From Bifiguratus adelaidae (lineage: Eukaryota; Mucoromycota; Endogonomycetes; Endogonales), in contig MVBO01000024.1 in assembly GCA_002261195.1 (NCBI GenBank), positions 1 through 64,000 of the forward strand: 64,000 nucleotides of DNA. The letters run 5' to 3'. The translations under genes and the position numbers were made by a program. A model generated the notes under the pieces. That model was given only the letters and a program-made list of their open reading frames with translations, ran no database searches and was not told the origin of the DNA. Positions within the stretch are counted from its first letter, which is position 1; each line of letters begins with the position of its first letter. Positions 33,286 through 44,730 of the stretch are shown piece after piece.

Positions 33286-35730
33286 CTATTTCCTGGGTGC
33301 AGGAAGACCTTTGTTCTTCAAACTCTTTGCCAAAAGTGAGAATTCCCCACCAACGACAGGACGAGCTAGAATAAGGCATCAATGCATCAGTAACGCAATC
33401 GCTCAAATGTCATTGTCAAGTGATCATACCTTGGAAGCCGTTCTGGGTGCCCTTGACCGTGTCATACCAGTCAGTGTGAGGCACGCGACTGGGGGAGGTG
33501 TTCAAGAAATCATAGAGATCGTTGACAAACTCTTGCACCAGTGTAGCATCGCTTGAGGATGCCGCGGTCCACAACTCCCAGTCAGATTTGCTGCCAATCA
33601 CAAGCATCAGCAAAGTGTTGAGAGATATACGAACAATCTGACTTACGTGTACTGGAAGTTATTGAAGAGAGGCATGCCATATTGGTTCTGGATGGTCTTG
33701 TAGTGAGCATCCTGGATGGCGAGCGTCTGGGCGGGGATCAAGTTCAGTCCCAATAATTGATCGGGGAAAGCATTGTAGATAAGTTCGTATGATCCAGTCA
33801 TGCCGTACTCCAAGTTGATGAACTTGCCAGAAGGATCGATGGCACTCTGGTTCCAGGTTGTAATGTACTTCTCAGCAATGGTGGTGTAGTTGGAAGCATC
33901 ACCAGCGTTACCAACAAGGTTAGCAATGCGTCCCATTTCGCCGATGGCCAAGATACCCTTAAGAGCCAAGTTGGTAGAGTTGGCAATGTCTCCAAAGAAG
34001 TCATCAGTGGTAAGTTGGTTGCCAGGGAAGAGAGCATTGGCGACAAGGTAATCGGTCCATTGCTTGAAAAGGGCGTAGTGCTCAGTGGCCCAAGCCTTAG
34101 CACCGGCGGAATCCTTGCTGCTTTGCAGGTACATACCAATCATGATCAACATGTTGGCAGATTCCTCCACAGGCATGGGTTCACCCCCACCATCATTGTG
34201 TCCAGTAGCATTAGGATAGTGCGCACCGACATCGTGGCAAGAGTATTGTTGAGGCCACAAACCGCTATCCATGTAGTCGACCAAGGGATTGAGAATGTAA
34301 CGAAGGTACTCGGGATTAAGGTAGTAAAGGATAGGAGCCGCTGGGTAGGTGACATCAACCGTATTCATGTTACCATCGGAAGAGATTCTAGTAGGTATGG
34401 TAAGATAAGGTATCCAGGCATCCAAAAGAATCGCCGGTAGCCACTTACTCTTTCAACATCAAGTATGGTTCAGCAGTGGTATTGACAAACTCCAGGCCTC
34501 CAAATGCTTGACGGGTTGCCAAAGCGAGGATCGCAGCATACTTCTGACCGTAAAGCTTCGTAGCACTATCGGTAATCTTAGTATCCAAAGCAGCGTTGCG
34601 CTTCACGGCATTAGCGTAATCACCGTAGAAGAAGGACGTAAGCGCTTTCCAGTCGCTCCAGTAGTTGGTCCAGTAGGCGTTGACGGGCTTAGTTTGCCAT
34701 TGGATGGATTGCTCGCGGACATGTCCTATCACATAGGTCACAGTCGCGGAAGGCTTGTTGGTGACCGTGCCGAGATCGTTCGCGAAGGCGAAAATAGGCC
34801 ATCCAGCATTGATAGTACGGAATGCGGCATTGTTGGTGTTACCGAGAGTGCCATTGGAGCAGAAGGCCTTGCGGATGGTAATAGCATCATCACCAGATTG
34901 CCAGGTCAGTCCATTGGCGTTCAGGGTGGACCAAACGACGGTACCCCAGTCGGGATAATCGCCGGTTTCCTAATGAAGCAAACAGTGTCAGTCATTGTCG
35001 TGATCTCGCTGAAGCTCCGAGGGCTTTCACATACTCCAAACACAACAGGGTTGGCTACTTCGATGGTGAAAGTTTGCAAGTTTCCTGAACCAGCCTTGAT
35101 AGTATTGTCGACCGCCCACGTGGCTTCCTTTGAGGAATCGGCGTTCGCCCACTCAGCGGAGATATCAACTTCGATCTGGACGGAGTGAGCCTTGCCGTCG
35201 GTGGAGACGGCCGAGATGGACATGTAAGACAGGGGAATGGATTGCAGCTGGGGACTTTGTGGCTCGACGGGAGACAAGAAGGTCATGGTGATTGCCACAG
35301 GGCCGGCTTGGAGAATATATTCGGACTTGGTGGGAGTCACTGTAAGGCTTTGTTGGGCGGCATTGGCTTTAACACCAATCTATGGAGGCAGGTTAGACAT
35401 TGATCTTGGTATCGGGTAGTCGCTACTTACGGGATCTTGTCCAGGGTTTCCGAGAATGGGGTAGGAGACATTGTCGACTCGAGCAATACCACCCCACCCC
35501 TTTGTCTGACCGCCAGTCCAGAATTGGGGCCAGTTTCCGACAATAGAATCAGCCATGCTCCATGTAGAAAGATAAGGCTGTCTCACGGCAAGCGGAGTAG
35601 CCGGTGGTCGAATAGGCGAGAACGTAGGTGGTGCGGGCGTTGGTGCGGGTGCTCGCTTCTCGGTAGGCGCTGCGGCAACCAAGCCGGACGCCAAGGCAGC
35701 CAGAGCTGTGAACCTGGAGACCAATCTCAT
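33286..35730 (-). CDS. gtaA: Secreted glutaminase A-like protein (GtaA; DUF5127/DUF4965/DUF1793)
   Basis: Six exons on the minus strand: 35730-35431, 35379-35035, 34969-34449, 34387-33647, 33590-33430 and 33365-33286, all in phase; 715 residues. The signal peptide (MRLVSRFTALAALASGLVAA) is followed by a Pro-rich linker. The order of blocks is that of Aspergillus-type GtaA: RPPATPLAVRQPYLSTWSMA, the N-terminal beta domain, WGTVVWSTLNAN, LALATRQAFGGLEFVNTTAE, then the six-hairpin-like domain with CHDVGAHYPNATGHNDGGGE, EESANMLIMIGMYLQ, YELIYNAFPDQLLGL, SRVPHTDWYDT and ARPVVGGEFS. Such enzymes hydrolyse glutamine outside the cell and are induced by nitrogen or amino-acid supply. The catalytic mechanism is poorly described, so activity is inferred. 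A TATA box lies 51 bp upstream. Confidence 0.92.
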
Positions 35731-35780
35731 CGTGAAAGGTGAAGGCTGTGTCTGTCGGAAATGGGCGACATCGACACGCC

Positions 35781-35787
35781 ATTTATA
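35781..35787 (-). promoter_or_regulatory. TATA box of the intact glutaminase gene
   Basis: TATAAAT on the minus strand, 51 bp before the ATG at 35730. Confidence 0.6.
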
Positions 35788-37118
35788 GACGTGTTGAACG
35801 TTACCACGTTTTTGATCTAAAGAGTGCTAAAGCGGGGACCCCACATTCTCTCCCGTCGGTAAGATTGGCCGCCGACAAGCTAAACCATGGTTGCTCGAGT
35901 GATCTGCGAGTAATTCCGCGGCGTTTGATTTGATCGTCATCGCTTGCACTCTTGGCGATCGTATGCGACATATATGGCATTATTAGCTGCCAAATTTGGA
36001 AATGGCGCAAGTTGCGGGGATCCTGAAAATCGATTGAAATATGTGGACAATGCCTGGGGTAAAGCGGCTTTCTTGGAACTCTATTCCAGTGGATTGGGTA
36101 GAAATAAAGGCCTTTTTAGGCGGGTAAATAATCAAGAGTGGCAACAGATGTCAACAGATGTGAACAGATGTACAAATCATTTCATATTTCCTACCGGTTG
36201 CTACAGCCCGGATGTGATGTGAAGCAACTTTCGCGGTCATGCTTATATGCTAATCGGCATGTAGGACAATAAGCGACGCGTTGGACGCAGTTACGGTACC
36301 TTTGTTACAAAGCACAAAGATACTAAACTCGTATGATTGTATTTGAAGTCAGACGGATGACACCATTTCAGCATTTGGGCAAGTGGTTGCGGATATTCCG
36401 TTTCAAGAGGGCACAAGATTAGGCCCTAGACCATCTTTGACCAAGGCCGGATGAAAAATGGAGGTAATGTTGCCTTGAACGGAGAGCAGATCGCCGAGGA
36501 AGAGCTCGGTCTAGCCCTTGTACAACACAATCAGATTCAAAGGTAATGCACGCCATTCCCACGAATGCATACCTTAGTTTATGGGTCCTCTCATTGAATT
36601 CAACTTGCCTCGAGCTACCGTGGTCAAATTGCAGACAGAATTAGCAACATTTTGTAAGGGCACTTACCTTATGGATGGTGGTGCTGATGTACTGTGATCG
36701 ACCCGAGCACCGGAGGTGACCATGTGTCACCAGTAACGTGCGTAAATTGCGGTCCTCGGGATCGATTTAATCGCACCGTAAAGTACCCGTAGCCGGCAGC
36801 CGTCGCATCATCACGCGACATCCGCCGCCCAACGCAGCTAATGGGGCTGTCCAACTTCTATAATTTGATGTGTGGTGTGACAATCGGTGACCTCATCACT
36901 AACTCTATCCTGAATCCTGTTAGACGAGAAGATGTACGCTAGCAAGACTTGGTCTCAAATCATTGCCTCAAGGCTCAGACATGGCTTGAATCAACACGTT
37001 ATATTCCGTGCTAAATACAATGATACCGATATATTTCAGCGGACCCTACTGTACAGCAGACTGAAAGTTTGTCTGGCTTTTCCGAGCTTTACATCATGAT
37101 GATCTTCCAAGGGACATC
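35788..37118. other. Intergenic region with a short tandem repeat
   Basis: 1.3 kb without a supported gene. It holds the upstream region of the glutaminase gene and a small 10-bp tandem repeat near 36143. Open frames are short and unlike known proteins. Confidence 0.5.
36143..36170. repeat. Three-copy 10-bp tandem repeat
   Basis: AACAGATG recurs three times with exact 10-bp spacing (linkers TC and TG). It could be chance slippage or a phased protein-binding site about one helical turn apart. Confidence 0.6.
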
Positions 37119-37322
37119 CTATTCATTCATGTCGTCGCTCTCTTGAGCCTGTGTGTGCACCTCATCAGACCATACCAGTTCATGTGTAGACATGCGTCTT
37201 TCAGAACCGAAACTTTCTTGGACCGGAGATAATTCCTTGATGGTATCAGGTGATGAGGAAGGCGTAGTGTCGCTAGGGTCGCTGGTAAGAGGAATGAATT
37301 GAATGGCGATGGCAGAAGACAT
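37119..37322 (-). CDS. Small acidic Ser/Asp-rich protein, unknown
   Basis: An open frame of 67 codons with no intron. I recognise no family. The product starts MSSAIAIQFIPLTSDPSD and is rich in Ser, Thr, Asp, Glu and Pro (SSSPDTIKELSPVQESFGSE), with an acidic end. It is probably soluble and disordered, with no signal peptide or membrane helix. The main support is a TATAAAAG box exactly 35 bp before the ATG, the spacing seen for other genes here, and a composition unlike random sequence. It stands alone in a 2 kb gap between glutaminase and methyltransferase genes. It could also be a chance frame. Confidence 0.42.
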   Translation of the reverse strand: MSSAIAIQFIPLTSDPSDTTPSSSPDTIKELSPVQESFGSERRMSTHELVWSDEVHTQAQESDDMNE

Positions 37323-37356
37323 GATGATAACCGATTATCATCGCTATGATGTTTGA

Positions 37357-37364
37357 CTTTTATA
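37357..37364 (-). promoter_or_regulatory. TATA box before the small acidic ORF
   Basis: TATAAAAG on the minus strand, 35 bp before the ATG at 37322. Confidence 0.45.
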
Positions 37365-37803
37365 TCAGGAGACTAGCTTGATTAATCTCCCGTCGAACAA
37401 CGCTCACGCATTGCCAAAAACTGAGTTTCACACATGCAAATAATGCGCTCATTTAGGGGTTGTTGGTACATCATTCGGCTTAATGACGTGCATGGAAAAT
37501 AGGCAATGGCCAATAGCTTACGATATTTGACTCCAAAAATTCGCTGGTTAGTGTGGAATGAAATTTTAGATGCGATTAGCCGGTCGAATTATGCTATTTT
37601 GCCTGCAGAGGAATATAGTCATGGAGCTTTTAATGACCATCATACATTCACCTTTGGCGCCTATTTACACCTATAATGCCACACAGCAATACAGTAAGAG
37701 TTCTATAATCACACAAAAGCTCACGAAAACACGTCTTTTCACCGTGCCATGTTTGATTTCGTTCCTGTTGAGCCGCCAATAAACTCTAATGACGCAACAG
37801 AGT
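37365..37803. other. Intergenic region, no supported gene
   Basis: About 440 bp between the small acidic ORF and the methyltransferase stop; nothing recognised. Confidence 0.5.
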
Positions 37804-38814
37804 CTAGGCGTCTGCGGTCTTCCTGGCTAACCTTAAACGAAACTCCCAGCGCACATCTTTGGGTGTGTTGGCATCTGCGGCCCATGCTTCTTCCAAGAGC
37901 TTTTGCAAGGGGGCGACTGGGTCGTGGTTATCCTGATTTTGGGCGACAATAGTATACTCCCATGTTCGAATGTAGTGGAGCAGGTCTTCCAATGTCCATT
38001 GTGTGATATGTGAGTAACGAGGATGACCCCCGTTCGTCTTTGTTGCCGGTATAGCTGAATTATTTGATGTAGCTTCCACGATTGGGCCGCAAATCTCCTT
38101 GAACCCTTGAGGTATGACAATTTTGTCCATAATATCCCATTCAACAACGTTGAGTCTTTGAGGTGGGATATATCCATGCTCGCCTAGAGTCCTCCAGACG
38201 TGATGCACTAACCGATCGACTTCGGGAGAAATGTTGGGTAAGTATGTGTGAGCAATGACACCAAGCGTGCCGGTTTCGGGCTTGAGAATCCGTTGGGTCT
38301 CCGCAAAGAATTTGGCGTGATTAAGGAAAAAGAGGCTAGTGGACACTGTCACCAAGTCGATACTGTTGCTGTCGAGAGTTGTAGCATCAGACGTCGAGGG
38401 CTGCGCAAAACCGATAAGCAAGACAGGTCACTTGAGCTAGTCACTTCACTTACAATATAGAGTATATTGTCAGCTCTTTGTGCCCTGTGTAGCTTCTCAA
38501 TATTGGAGTCGATACCATACACCTTTGTGAAATGAGGCGCAAGCCCAACTGTGCGGTGTCCAGTACTGCAGGCGATATCTAAATGAAGGCGGTGGTAGTG
38601 AGTCAGCAGCATATTACATGTAATAGTCCTAGTCACACTAACCAGCGACAGTGTCTCGCTTCGGGGTCATCTCTGCGAGATACTTGAAGACCATGGACGG
38701 ATACTGTGGACGAAAGTCTGCAACTTGCCGAGCACCAGCCAACTTTGAGCTAGCTGAGACAGAAGTCGGTATGGCATGCCTGATATGAGACGTTGCTTGC
38801 TTGACAGCATTCAT
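37804..38814 (-). CDS. SAM-dependent methyltransferase (type 11, Crg1/TMT-like)
   Basis: Three exons on the minus strand: 38814-38643, 38578-38454 and 38400-37804, in phase; 297 residues. The ATG at 38814 is the first real ATG; the frame stays open further upstream but without one. The N-terminal RQVADFRPQYPSMVFKYLAE is typical of the yeast Crg1/YHR209W group. The SAM-binding fold follows: DIACSTGHRTVGLAP (motif I), VYGIDSNIEKLHRAQ (acidic end of strand 2), SIDLVTVSTSLFFLNHAKFF (strand 4) and AETQRILKPETGTLGVIAHT (post-motif III). The C-terminal part (WTLEDLLHYIRTWEYTIVAQ, WEFRLRLARK) matches relatives. Such enzymes methylate small metabolites, with trans-aconitate or the farnesoic-acid-like toxin cantharidin known for yeast members. 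The actual substrate is unknown. Confidence 0.88.
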
Positions 38815-40889
38815 GGCGAAGTGGTAGATGTTGAGACGGCGTGAGCACAAGGAGAGAGGCGGAATCTTTGACGTGGAGTTGAACAGTCTGGTAGCCAGGA
38901 AAGGAAAATCGGCAGACAGTCCACCCACGTGAAATTGCTCGCTATCCTAGGCAGTGTTTATGCCACGCAGAAGCATCCCGGATTGTGTTAGGTGGAATAG
39001 TCTATTGTTGCATAGGCTACTCGCGTAGCCTGGCAATGGTTACGCTGTCTAACCGTAGGCATGGAAAATTGATGAATAGAGATTGATCAGGAGAAGAAAG
39101 AGTGGCATGCCGCTCCTTCCCGCTAGAGGTTTGTTTGTTTGTCCGTCGACATTGTTTTTGTACTGCGCCCAGAATTCGGAAATGGAAAATATCCTCGTCT
39201 GAGGTTCTCGCATAAATGTCCTCCGCGAATGGAAGGACAGCAAACTCGCGAAGACGGTGAACGATATAGCACTGCTCCATGAATGGCATCATTCAACATT
39301 GAACCAGAACGCTCGTTGACAAGGGTTGTAATGTTACAACCTTACTTGAGTTCTTTATGACTTTTGCTACCGCTATTCTATTCCCGCTCATCACACGTAT
39401 AGCGCGTTGTCTGTTTTTGTCCCACTGCGGTCTTGACATGCTCTTGGTTGTCGTTTAGCTTCACATCATGTCAATGAGTTGTCTTAGATTCGCCTCCCCT
39501 TAGCATACAACAGAATATCCATGCAACGCTCGTGGATCATTATGCGTCCAAGGCAAATCGAACAGGGCGACAGGACATGCCTGGTCCAAGGACTCTCAGG
39601 CAGTTGCAAAATACACCAATTAGAAATCCAACATCAGGTCAGTTGGACGCTCGCCGCGCCCTGCGTAGGTGGGTTGTGCTCAATCGAGGGTCTGCACTCT
39701 CCCCCAAGGCTGGAATATCTGAACGCCTACAGGCACTGATGAAGCTTGACTGTCTCAATTCATCCGAGCGCCACCTTTCCGTCCATAAATAAACCAGGAC
39801 CAAAGCCCGATTCCTTCGTTTTGCCCAAAGTAGCTTGCAAAGTGCAAGCTTTTTATAAGTTCCATATTTACCTGATAATCAAGATGGTAACATCTAAGTA
39901 AAGCCTATTGTGTTCAACAGATGAAGTGCCACTTTTGGCATTGATCTTCTTCACCGTCAAAATGATTGCCATATTTCCAAACGAACTAGTATTATTGTGC
40001 GTTGCTCTTGTGAGCTCCGCCTGGTTGCATAGGGCTATTGAATATCAGAGGAATAGTCATTGGGTATCAGCAATAGTCATCAACAAGCAAGAGCGTAGAA
40101 GCAAAGATTGTTATTGAATTTGAATCGGATATTTCCTTCATTAGACCCAAAATTTGAATATAACGTGTCATCTTGCAGAAGGATCTGCTTAGCAGCCAAC
40201 TGTGCAGGCAGTCACCCTCCTATTAAGACATCGGCTATTTCCGCCGCTCCTCTTCAGTCAGGAAGCTGAACGGAGGACAGTGCGGTGGCGTTCCGTGCTT
40301 GCCCCCTTTTTCGTACCGGACCGATGCTCCGCTCTAGTGGCTGACAGTTCCCGTGTAAAAAGGGAGTGACTATCTTCCTTTTTACAGACCGGCATAGACA
40401 GGGGTGAACATCGTCCGAGTGTACCTAATATATTATTCCGGTCCGCAAACAAACATAAAAATCTCAACAATGCAGTCTTGTGTTACCATATTAAGCGCGC
40501 ACTTTCGTTCTTGATATACTACATACAGACGAGCATACGACCTTCGAATCCCGAATATGCTCGATATGGTTACGGTACTGTAACACATGGCTGACGCACC
40601 AAAAATAAAGGGTTCCGCGCGCGCGAACGGAAATAGCAAACATGACACCGAATCCGTTGAAAGCCAAACTATGGCTTTGAAACGACCAGTCTCTGGATAA
40701 GCCTGCATAACATGTGTCCAGGTTAAAATAGCTTGGCATGAGCAAGGCCAATAAACTGCACAACCACTAGCAATAGCATTGAAATTGGACAACTTCGGTG
40801 GGTTTGTGTTACGAGTGTCATTCTGGGAATTTGCCTAAAAAGGAGTTAAGAGTTACTGGTTAAAAAAATCAGGGCGGGGGTCTCTGGAA
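38815..40889. other. 2 kb intergenic region, no supported gene
   Basis: Frames here are below 125 codons, overlap on opposite strands, and lack domain or splice support. The only structure noticed is an inverted repeat at 40354-40386. The 3' end is the chitin deacetylase promoter. Confidence 0.5.
40354..40386. repeat. Short inverted repeat (10-bp perfect arms)
   Basis: TGTAAAAAGG (40354-40363) and CCTTTTTACA (40377-40386) are exact reverse complements around a 13-nt loop. CGGACCG-type sequences flank it at some distance on both sides (about 40318 and 40438, also inverted). It may be the core of a small palindromic element or chance. Confidence 0.5.
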
Positions 40890-40897
40890 TATAAAAG
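40890..40897 (+). promoter_or_regulatory. TATA box of chitin deacetylase
   Basis: TATAAAAG, 37 bp before the ATG at 40934. Because an in-frame ATG at 40898 abuts this box, that ATG cannot be in a normal transcript, which decides the start. Confidence 0.65.
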
Positions 40898-40933
40898 ATG
40901 GCGCAGGGAACACCACTTGTCTTGTTAATCAAG

Positions 40934-42250
40934 ATGGTCAGAAGCATTGTTTTATTGGCCTGCGTAGCTGTTGCAGCGGCCCAGTTCGCAAATACAGCTA
41001 CCCTCGCCAACCCAAATCCCACCGGCTCTTTCGCTCCCCAAGCATCACCCAATTTTCCAAATATCAACGCGCAGTATGCTGCAGTTGCTGTTGCTAGCGG
41101 GGTGCCTACCGGTACTATAGTGCCTACTGGACCTCTTCCCACCACAAGCACTCTTTCAGGATATCCACCAACGTGGACAACGCCCCCAACAAACTCAGCG
41201 GAAGTGCAGGCCGCCATTCAGGCGATCAATTGGGGTCTCGTACCAAATGCGTCAGTACACACCGCAAACAGCGCGGGCACTCTCAACACGGCAGGATACA
41301 GTGCTGCTGATGCCTATTGCTGGTGGTCATACAGCCTTTGCTCCGTCCCCAAGGTATCTTATCTCCCGCCTGATATCTACTATTGTCCCGAGCCAGATAC
41401 ATGGGGTCTCTCATTTGATGATGGCCCACTCAATCCCGCCACTCCTGGCCAGCCAGATGAATGGGCAGAACCCAATCTTTACAATTCCTTAGCTGCACAC
41501 AATCAAAAAGCCACTCTTTTCTATATTGGATCCAATGTCCTAACATATCCTCAAGCCGCACAACGTGCTCTTGCTGACGGCCATACTCTCTGCGTCCACA
41601 CCTGGTCTCATCCACCTATGACCACCAAGACCAACGATGAGCTCGTTGCTGAACTCTACTGGACACTCAAAGTCATTAAGGAGGTTACTGGCGTGACACC
41701 TAAGTGCTGGCGTCCTCCCTATGGTGATGTCGATGATCGTGTCCGTTCCATTGCCTGGCAGATGGGCATGCGTACAGTTCTCTGGGATTGGGATTCTAAT
41801 GACTGGGACATGCCTGGTACCGGTGGAGGCAATCTCTCGCCAAGCACTGTCGACAGTTACTTCACCACCTGGATCGCTGATGCCAACAAGACACCAAACG
41901 GCCACATTGTTCTACAACACGAATTGAACAACGCCACTGTTGCCATGGCCGAGAAATGGCTTCCTCAAGTGCAAGCAGCTTTCAAAGTTGTCCCTGCTAC
42001 CCAATGCTTCAACATCACCCACCCCTACTGGGAAACCAACTTCCAATATGCTTCCTTTGATGGTTCGCTTTCTGCATCGGCAAGTGCGTCTGCCACGATT
42101 TCTGGAAGCGCTTCGGCTGCTGGAGCCAGTACTAAAGCCAGTGCCTCTGCACAAGGAGCTTCAAGCTCAAGTACATCCGGCGCACAATCTATCAAGGTCG
42201 CTGCCGGTTCGCTCTTCGCTGTACTGGTCGCTGCCATTGCGATCCTATAG
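40934..42250 (+). CDS. Chitin deacetylase (CE4 polysaccharide deacetylase), GPI-anchored
   Basis: A single-exon gene of 438 residues, started at 40934 because the earlier in-frame ATG lies directly beside the TATA box. The signal peptide is MVRSIVLLACVAVAAAQ. A Thr/Pro-rich linker leads to the NodB domain. Motif 1 is LSFDDGP (about 159-165) with the base and metal Asp pair. Motif 2 is HTWSHP with metal His at about 222 and 226. Motif 3 is RPPYGD from about 260. TVLWDWDSNDW and HIVLQHELN complete the family pattern. The C-terminus is Ser/Ala-rich and ends in a hydrophobic stretch (FAVLVAAIAIL), suggesting a GPI anchor. The enzyme removes acetyl groups from chitin to give chitosan, a major wall polymer in Mucoromycota. 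Confidence 0.95.
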   Translation: MVRSIVLLACVAVAAAQFANTATLANPNPTGSFAPQASPNFPNINAQYAAVAVASGVPTGTIVPTGPLPTTSTLSGYPPTWTTPPTNSAEVQAAIQAINWGLVPNASVHTANSAGTLNTAGYSAADAYCWWSYSLCSVPKVSYLPPDIYYCPEPDTWGLSFDDGPLNPATPGQPDEWAEPNLYNSLAAHNQKATLFYIGSNVLTYPQAAQRALADGHTLCVHTWSHPPMTTKTNDELVAELYWTLKVIKEVTGVTPKCWRPPYGDVDDRVRSIAWQMGMRTVLWDWDSNDWDMPGTGGGNLSPSTVDSYFTTWIADANKTPNGHIVLQHELNNATVAMAEKWLPQVQAAFKVVPATQCFNITHPYWETNFQYASFDGSLSASASASATISGSASAAGASTKASASAQGASSSSTSGAQSIKVAAGSLFAVLVAAIAIL

Positions 42251-42602
42251 ATATACTAGATAGTGCGTTAAAGATCCCTAGGATACATAATCTCAATGTA
42301 ATTACCTCTCTCTACGAGGCAGGTAGAGATATCTGAAGTGTTTGATAATACTTTGAGGCTGATTTTAGACGCTCTTCGAACAGGTTTGGTCCTTATGCAA
42401 GCAATGCCAAATGAATCTAAGACGTTGTCACGTATCGCAATGAGCCAATCACAACAACCCCTAACCCCGCCGACGTGTCCTCACATTACGCTCCAAAAGA
42501 TCGGAGCTCTGACCAAAAAGGTGTCTTCTTATTTTATTGTTGCACCCCTTTTTCCCGGACGATTTAAAAGGGATTTTCCAACCTGTCCACTCACTTGTAG
42601 CC
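42251..42602. other. Promoter region of the first P450 gene
   Basis: 352 bp with no gene. An AT-rich TTTAAAAG at about 42564 is the only TATA-like element, some 35 bp before the P450 ATG. Confidence 0.45.
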
Positions 42603-44397
42603 ATGTCGCAAGTTACAGATAGCGCTCAGCAAGTGCTGACTCAAGTGCAGGGATACTTGCATCGATACCTCGATTTTCTGGATCGGAGCAAGGTAACCTT
42701 GCCTTTGATAGGTGCGGTTGCTGCGAGTACGGTGGTGCCTTTTGCTGCCTTCTTTGGGTATCTCTTGTATTGGGATTCCTACACCACTCGATTGTAAGTG
42801 AGGTGTTCACCCAATGTTTTGCTGACCGGGTCTAGTTTGAACAAGATCAAAGGGATCCCATCTCCGCAAGGTCGCCGATCTCTCTTGGGCCATGTGGTTA
42901 AAGGCCAGCGCGATTTCACAGAAATGTTGTACGGTTGGGTTCAAGAATGTGGTTCCGTTTATGCGGTGCAAATCATGCACATGCGCTGGGTGGTGACGAC
43001 CGAACCCGAGGACATCAAGGCTATCCTTGTCACGGACAACATCCAAAAGGGTGGAACGCACGATCAACTCTCCACATTCTTTGGCCCAAGCAATCTCTTG
43101 ACGATGCATCATGGACCTGGTGAGCCCTATAAGGCTCAGCGTTCGCTTATGAACCAGGCGTTCAAGGTAAGTGATCACCTTTTTGGATTCTCTCTAACGG
43201 ACGCCGGACTCAGATGAAGTACATCCGCGCCATTCATCCCATCTTCCTCAAGAATGCGAAACTGTTCGCTCAAGAGCTTCAAGAATGGAATGGCAGGTCC
43301 ATTAATTTTGTCTTTGAGATTACCAGGGTGACGCTCAATATCATATCGGAGGTCATTGGTGCTCAACATGCTCCTCCCGAGTTCCAAAAAAGCATGACAG
43401 TCCTGGTACATCAATTAAGTAACCCACTCCTGTCGTTTCCCGGCTGTGGTTACTTGTTGCGCCACGTTCTTTTCCAAAAACACATCAAGGTGGTGGATAA
43501 GTTTATCTATAAGGCGATTTACGATCGCATTGGGCAACGCAAGCGAGGGATCACTAAGGGAAGCGAACAGAGAGACTACATGGATATTCTATTGGATGCA
43601 GAAGAGAACGGACTCAAGTTCACACCCGCTGAGATCAAGGATCATCTCTTCATCTTCTTTTTAGCTGGACATGAAACGACAGCCAACACACTTTCTGTAC
43701 GTATAATGAGTGGTATGTAACGAACGCAGGCTAACACTTTGTTCAGTGGATGATATATTCGTTGTGCACAACCCCGTCTGCAGAAGCCGCCCTGTTGAAG
43801 GAGATTGACAGCCTTTCTGAGGAAATGAAGTTCGAATCCGAGGACATGAGGAAGATGGTCTACACCCAGCACTGCTTCAACGAGACGTTGCGCTTGTACC
43901 CGCCTGCAACTGCAACTGCGCGTACCACTCAAGCACCTTATACCTTGCCTTCACATCCACACGTGGTCATCCCGAAACATACGGAAGTGATGACCTTCTT
44001 TTATGGTGTGCAAAGAGACCCCAAGTACTGGGAGCGTGCGAACGACTTTTGGCCCGAACGGTGGGAGAACCCTCCCAAGAATCCCTACTCTTTCGTAAGT
44101 AACAAAAACTGATGGGCATATTTATCACCGATTGACCTTTTCTGCTAGACTCCATTTTCTGCCGGTGAACGTATCTGCATCGGCAAAAACTTCTTCTACA
44201 ACGAGGCAGCCATCTTGGTTCGCGAAATGTTCAAGAAGTCCAGATTCGAGCTCGACAAGTCTTACGAAGCTAACGGTGTGCCAACCACTAAGTCTGGGTT
44301 TGTAGCGGCCTAATTGCTAGTTTGCAGGAAATTGACTCCGGTATCTTGCAGTCTTCTCAAACCGAGTCAAGTGCGTGTCATTGTCCGAGCTCGGTAA
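42603..44397 (+). CDS. Cytochrome P450 (first of three in tandem), intact
   Basis: Six exons: 42603-42793, 42836-43166, 43214-43696, 43747-44094, 44149-44297 and 44352-44397; 515 residues. The last intron uses a GTTTGT donor; without its removal the protein would end a little earlier at a TAA. A hydrophobic anchor (VTLPLIGAVAASTVVPFAAF) follows an amphipathic start, as in microsomal P450s, then the Pro hinge (KIKGIPSPQGRR). Helix I has FFLAGHETTAN, helix K has ETLRLYPP, the PERW block follows, and the heme loop is FSAGERICIG with the Cys ligand. The C-terminal strand is LLKPSQVRVIVRAR. The fold suggests CYP3/CYP4-clan fungal monooxygenase; substrate unknown. The two downstream genes are close paralogues with the same exon sizes. 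Confidence 0.93.
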
Positions 44398-44690
44398 GCT
44401 ATTCCGACAATTTTCCGAGATTCACCGTAACTACGATCGCAATCAAAATCAACTTTCATAGAGTACGCTGACCAATAAACATCCGGTTAAGATATAAGTT
44501 TGCAATAGTGGGGATTTAATGCTGGAAACCACGCTCGCGACCAGACGTGTCATTGCCCGAAGATTATTATATAATAATTCACTACCGGGATTACCTTTTT
44601 TGTCCAACCTGCTTTAGCTGTCAGCGGCACATCAACCGCCCATTTAGTTTTCGGGGCCGAAGACGTTTTTAGCTATCACAACGTTGCCCC

Positions 44691-44697
44691 TATATAA
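44691..44697 (+). promoter_or_regulatory. TATA box of the second P450 gene
   Basis: TATATAA, 34 bp before the ATG at 44731. Confidence 0.6.
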
Positions 44698-44730
44698 TAG
44701 CACCCGTAGCTCTCCTTTTGTCATACAGTC

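Noticed and set aside
38815-38928. Longer methyltransferase N-terminus
   Set aside because: The frame is open but starts with GTG; there is no ATG, and the family begins close to the ATG at 38814.
39521-39792. Overlapping 72- and 86-codon frames in the methyltransferase-chitin deacetylase gap
   Set aside because: Two frames over the same bases, neither with recognisable sequence nor promoter.
40501-40570. Possible tRNA B-box (CCTTCGAATCCCG)
   Set aside because: No matching A-box or acceptor/anticodon stems could be folded around it.
40898-40933. Upstream ATG for chitin deacetylase
   Set aside because: It touches the TATA box, so it cannot be in a normal mRNA, and it would place 12 extra residues before the signal peptide.
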